NCBI GenBank assembly: GCA_003513855.1 | Contig: DOTC01000056.1 | Location: 1 to 8,216 of the forward strand | DNA from: Deltaproteobacteria bacterium | GTDB lineage: Bacteria > Desulfobacterota > Deferrimicrobia > Deferrimicrobiales > Deferrimicrobiaceae | Reading direction: 5' to 3' | Length of the DNA stretch: 8,216 bases | Part shown: piece after piece, positions 7,360 to 8,216 of the stretch | How positions within the stretch are numbered: position 1 is the stretch's first letter | How the letters are laid out: every line of letters starts with the position of its first letter | Translations under genes and position numbers: made by a program | The notes under the pieces: generated by a model | Databases searched by the model: none | The model's input: only the letters and a program-made list of their open reading frames with translations | Told to the model about the DNA's origin: nothing

Positions 7360-7991
7360 TGTGTCTCCATTCCCGCGGTGACGAAGGAAACGATCAAGTC
7401 GGTGATCGTACCCGCGTCAAGGTCCGGGATCACTCCCTCGGGGAAGACCTTGGCGTGGCCCAGCAGGAACAGGGTGTGGCTCATCGCTCCGATGGAAAAC
7501 TGGAGGCGCCAGAACAGGACGTCCTTCGGTATGTGGGGCAGGGCCTCGCAGAGGATCGCAAAGCACAGGAAAAAGTTCGGACGAAAATGTCCCATGAGGA
7601 TTTCCCGCAGCCTGTCATCGGGTTCGCTGATCGTCCGTCCGACAAGGGTGATGAACGCCGCCGCTCCGGGCTCCGTTTCCCGGAAATGAAGGACGGGGGC
7701 GAGGAAGGCTTGAAGAACCTCACGGGCGGACGGCCTCAGGTTTTCCTGTCTGGCTTCCTCCCGTATCTTCTCCAGCTTCTCCCGCCGGATCCGGTTGATG
7801 GGCAGGAACCGTCGCCGGAACACCTCCTCGAAGAGCGCATCCTTGGAACCGTAGTGGTAGTTGACCGCCGCCAGGTTCACTCCCGCATCCTTCGTGATGT
7901 CACGGAGCGACGTACCGTGGAAACCGTTTCCGGCAAAGAGCTTTTCCGCCGTGTCCAGGATCCTGGTCTTGGTATCCCGTACATCTTTCAT
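7356..7991 (-). CDS. TetR-family transcriptional regulator, probable repressor of the efflux operon
   Basis: This 211-residue regulator has the TetR layout. The DNA-binding domain occupies residues 5-52 (TRILDTAEKLFAGNGFHGTS, then the helix-turn-helix around 27-46 with SLRDITKDAGVNLAAVNYHY) and ends in GSKDALFEEVF. The all-helical ligand/dimer domain spans about 60-205. The stretch FITLVGRTISEPDDRLREIL (113-132) and the later LFWRLQFSIGAMSHTL (159-174) resemble the PsrA-type C-terminal domain (TetR_C_30 style), known in regulators that sense fatty acyl or other hydrophobic ligands; the ligand here is unknown. It is the first gene of the efflux operon, not divergent from it, and its TGA overlaps the channel gene's ATG. 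No Shine-Dalgarno sequence precedes the ATG, yet family alignment and the lack of another nearby Met support this start. Confidence 0.93.
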   Translation of the reverse strand: MKDVRDTKTRILDTAEKLFAGNGFHGTSLRDITKDAGVNLAAVNYHYGSKDALFEEVFRRRFLPINRIRREKLEKIREEARQENLRPSAREVLQAFLAPVLHFRETEPGAAAFITLVGRTISEPDDRLREILMGHFRPNFFLCFAILCEALPHIPKDVLFWRLQFSIGAMSHTLFLLGHAKVFPEGVIPDLDAGTITDLIVSFVTAGMETQ

Positions 7992-7998
7992 ACGTTTG

Positions 7999-8028
7999 AT
8001 TAAAACAGGTGCATGACATGGTTGTCAA
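7999..8028 (-). promoter_or_regulatory. Promoter of the tetR-efflux operon
   Basis: On the minus strand a perfect -35 box TTGACA (8028-8023) and a 5-of-6 -10 box TTTAAT (8004-7999) are separated by 18 bp. This is the strongest sigma70-like match I noticed in the window. It lies in the only gap upstream of the four-gene operon. The expected start site, about 7 nt past the -10 box, falls near 7992, directly beside the TetR ATG (7991), which would leave essentially no 5' leader. Confidence 0.7.
8014..8027. promoter_or_regulatory. Candidate TetR operator (inverted repeat over the -35 box and spacer)
   Basis: TGACA (8014-8018) and TGTCA (8023-8027) form an inverted repeat with a 4-bp gap. A second palindrome, GGTTG-T-CAACC (8020-8030), overlaps it. 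Both cover the -35 box and part of the promoter spacer, so a bound TetR dimer would block RNA polymerase. Binding by the adjacent regulator is inferred from position and symmetry; no published motif was matched. Confidence 0.4.
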
Positions 8029-8047
8029 CCCGAGACCGTGCAGCCGT

Positions 8048-8216
8048 TCACTCCGCGGGGATCTTCACCGTGAACACGTCTCTCCGGTGGAAGTCCGGCC
8101 GGGGGCCGGGATGGGCCAGCGCCCAGTGGCTTCTCCCGCCCGTCACGCTCCGGAGAACGGCGCTGATCCCCGCCTCGATGGCGGTGCCGGCCGGGATGAT
8201 CCTGCCGACGTCCAGG
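8048..8216 (-). CDS. C-terminal end of a DOMON-like / carbohydrate-binding-type protein (runs off right edge)
   Basis: Only the last 55 codons are visible, ending in TGA at 8050-8048. The tail reads through LDVGRIIPAGTAIEAGISAV, a short charged turn, SHWALAHPGPRPDFHRRDVF and TVKIPAE. The pattern 'S-x-WALxHPxGxPDFHxxDxF' near the C-terminus is one I associate with DOMON-like domain proteins, relatives of CBM9-type beta-sandwiches that bind sugars or haem. That is a recollection of the family pattern, not a search. The gene is on the same strand as the efflux operon and ends 56 bp before the TetR start. No clear terminator lies between them, so some read-through into the operon is possible. Confidence 0.6.
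   Translation of the reverse strand, partial: LDVGRIIPAGTAIEAGISAVLRSVTGGRSHWALAHPGPRPDFHRRDVFTVKIPAE

Noticed and set aside
6166..7689. A 507-residue open frame on the plus strand, antisense to the outer-membrane channel and tetR.
   Set aside because: It has no recognisable family features and lies fully opposite two well-supported genes.
7994..8006. GTTT-N5-AAAC symmetry around the -10 box as a PsrA-like operator.
   Set aside because: The known PsrA motif has the arms in the opposite order (AAAC...GTTT). The symmetry here is short and arises from the AT-rich -10 region.

Overview
This GC-rich window comes from a Gram-negative bacterium. It encodes a lipoprotein outer-membrane efflux channel, a periplasmic adaptor and an RND inner-membrane pump, which need two membranes. 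The style of the RND and ABC proteins would fit a Desulfobacterota/Desulfuromonadota-like ('deltaproteobacterial') genome, but this is an impression from sequence and was not tested. Every gene I can support lies on the minus strand, so the biological reading order runs from the right edge (8216) to the left edge (1).

Right edge: 8216-8048 is the last 55 codons of a protein whose tail resembles DOMON-like / CBM9-like beta-sandwich proteins. A 56-bp gap follows, holding a near-consensus promoter (TTGACA, 18 bp, TTTAAT) and an inverted repeat that could be an operator.

Centre (7991-1584): a four-gene operon encodes a TetR-family regulator, a NodT-type outer-membrane lipoprotein, an RND adaptor (membrane-fusion protein) and an HAE1-type RND permease. 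Each junction is a 4-bp stop/start overlap (ATGA, ATGA, GTGA), so the set is probably translationally coupled. The three transport proteins should form one tripartite pump exporting hydrophobic or amphiphilic compounds. The TetR protein probably represses the operon from the promoter in front of its own gene. The spacing of that promoter places the transcript start at or next to the TetR ATG, so the regulator may be translated from a leaderless mRNA.

Left (1583-1): a 176-bp gap carries a candidate promoter and two copies of CCCGATCGG. It is followed by a periplasmic substrate-binding protein of the Fe(III)-type ABC family, a GC-rich hairpin with a T-run (a probable intrinsic terminator or attenuator), and the first 109 codons of an ABC ATPase of the FbpC/PotA type that runs off the left edge. 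The permease of this importer is not in the window. The binding protein lacks the adjacent Tyr-Tyr pair that binds iron in FbpA, so its substrate is open.

I found no RNA genes, insertion sequences, CRISPR arrays or phage genes. Nothing here amounts to a wholly new system. The points most worth a second look are the possibly leaderless, self-encoded regulator with its candidate operator, the repeat pair in the importer leader, the terminator between binding protein and ATPase, and the RND pump's loss of the transmembrane lysine of AcrB.
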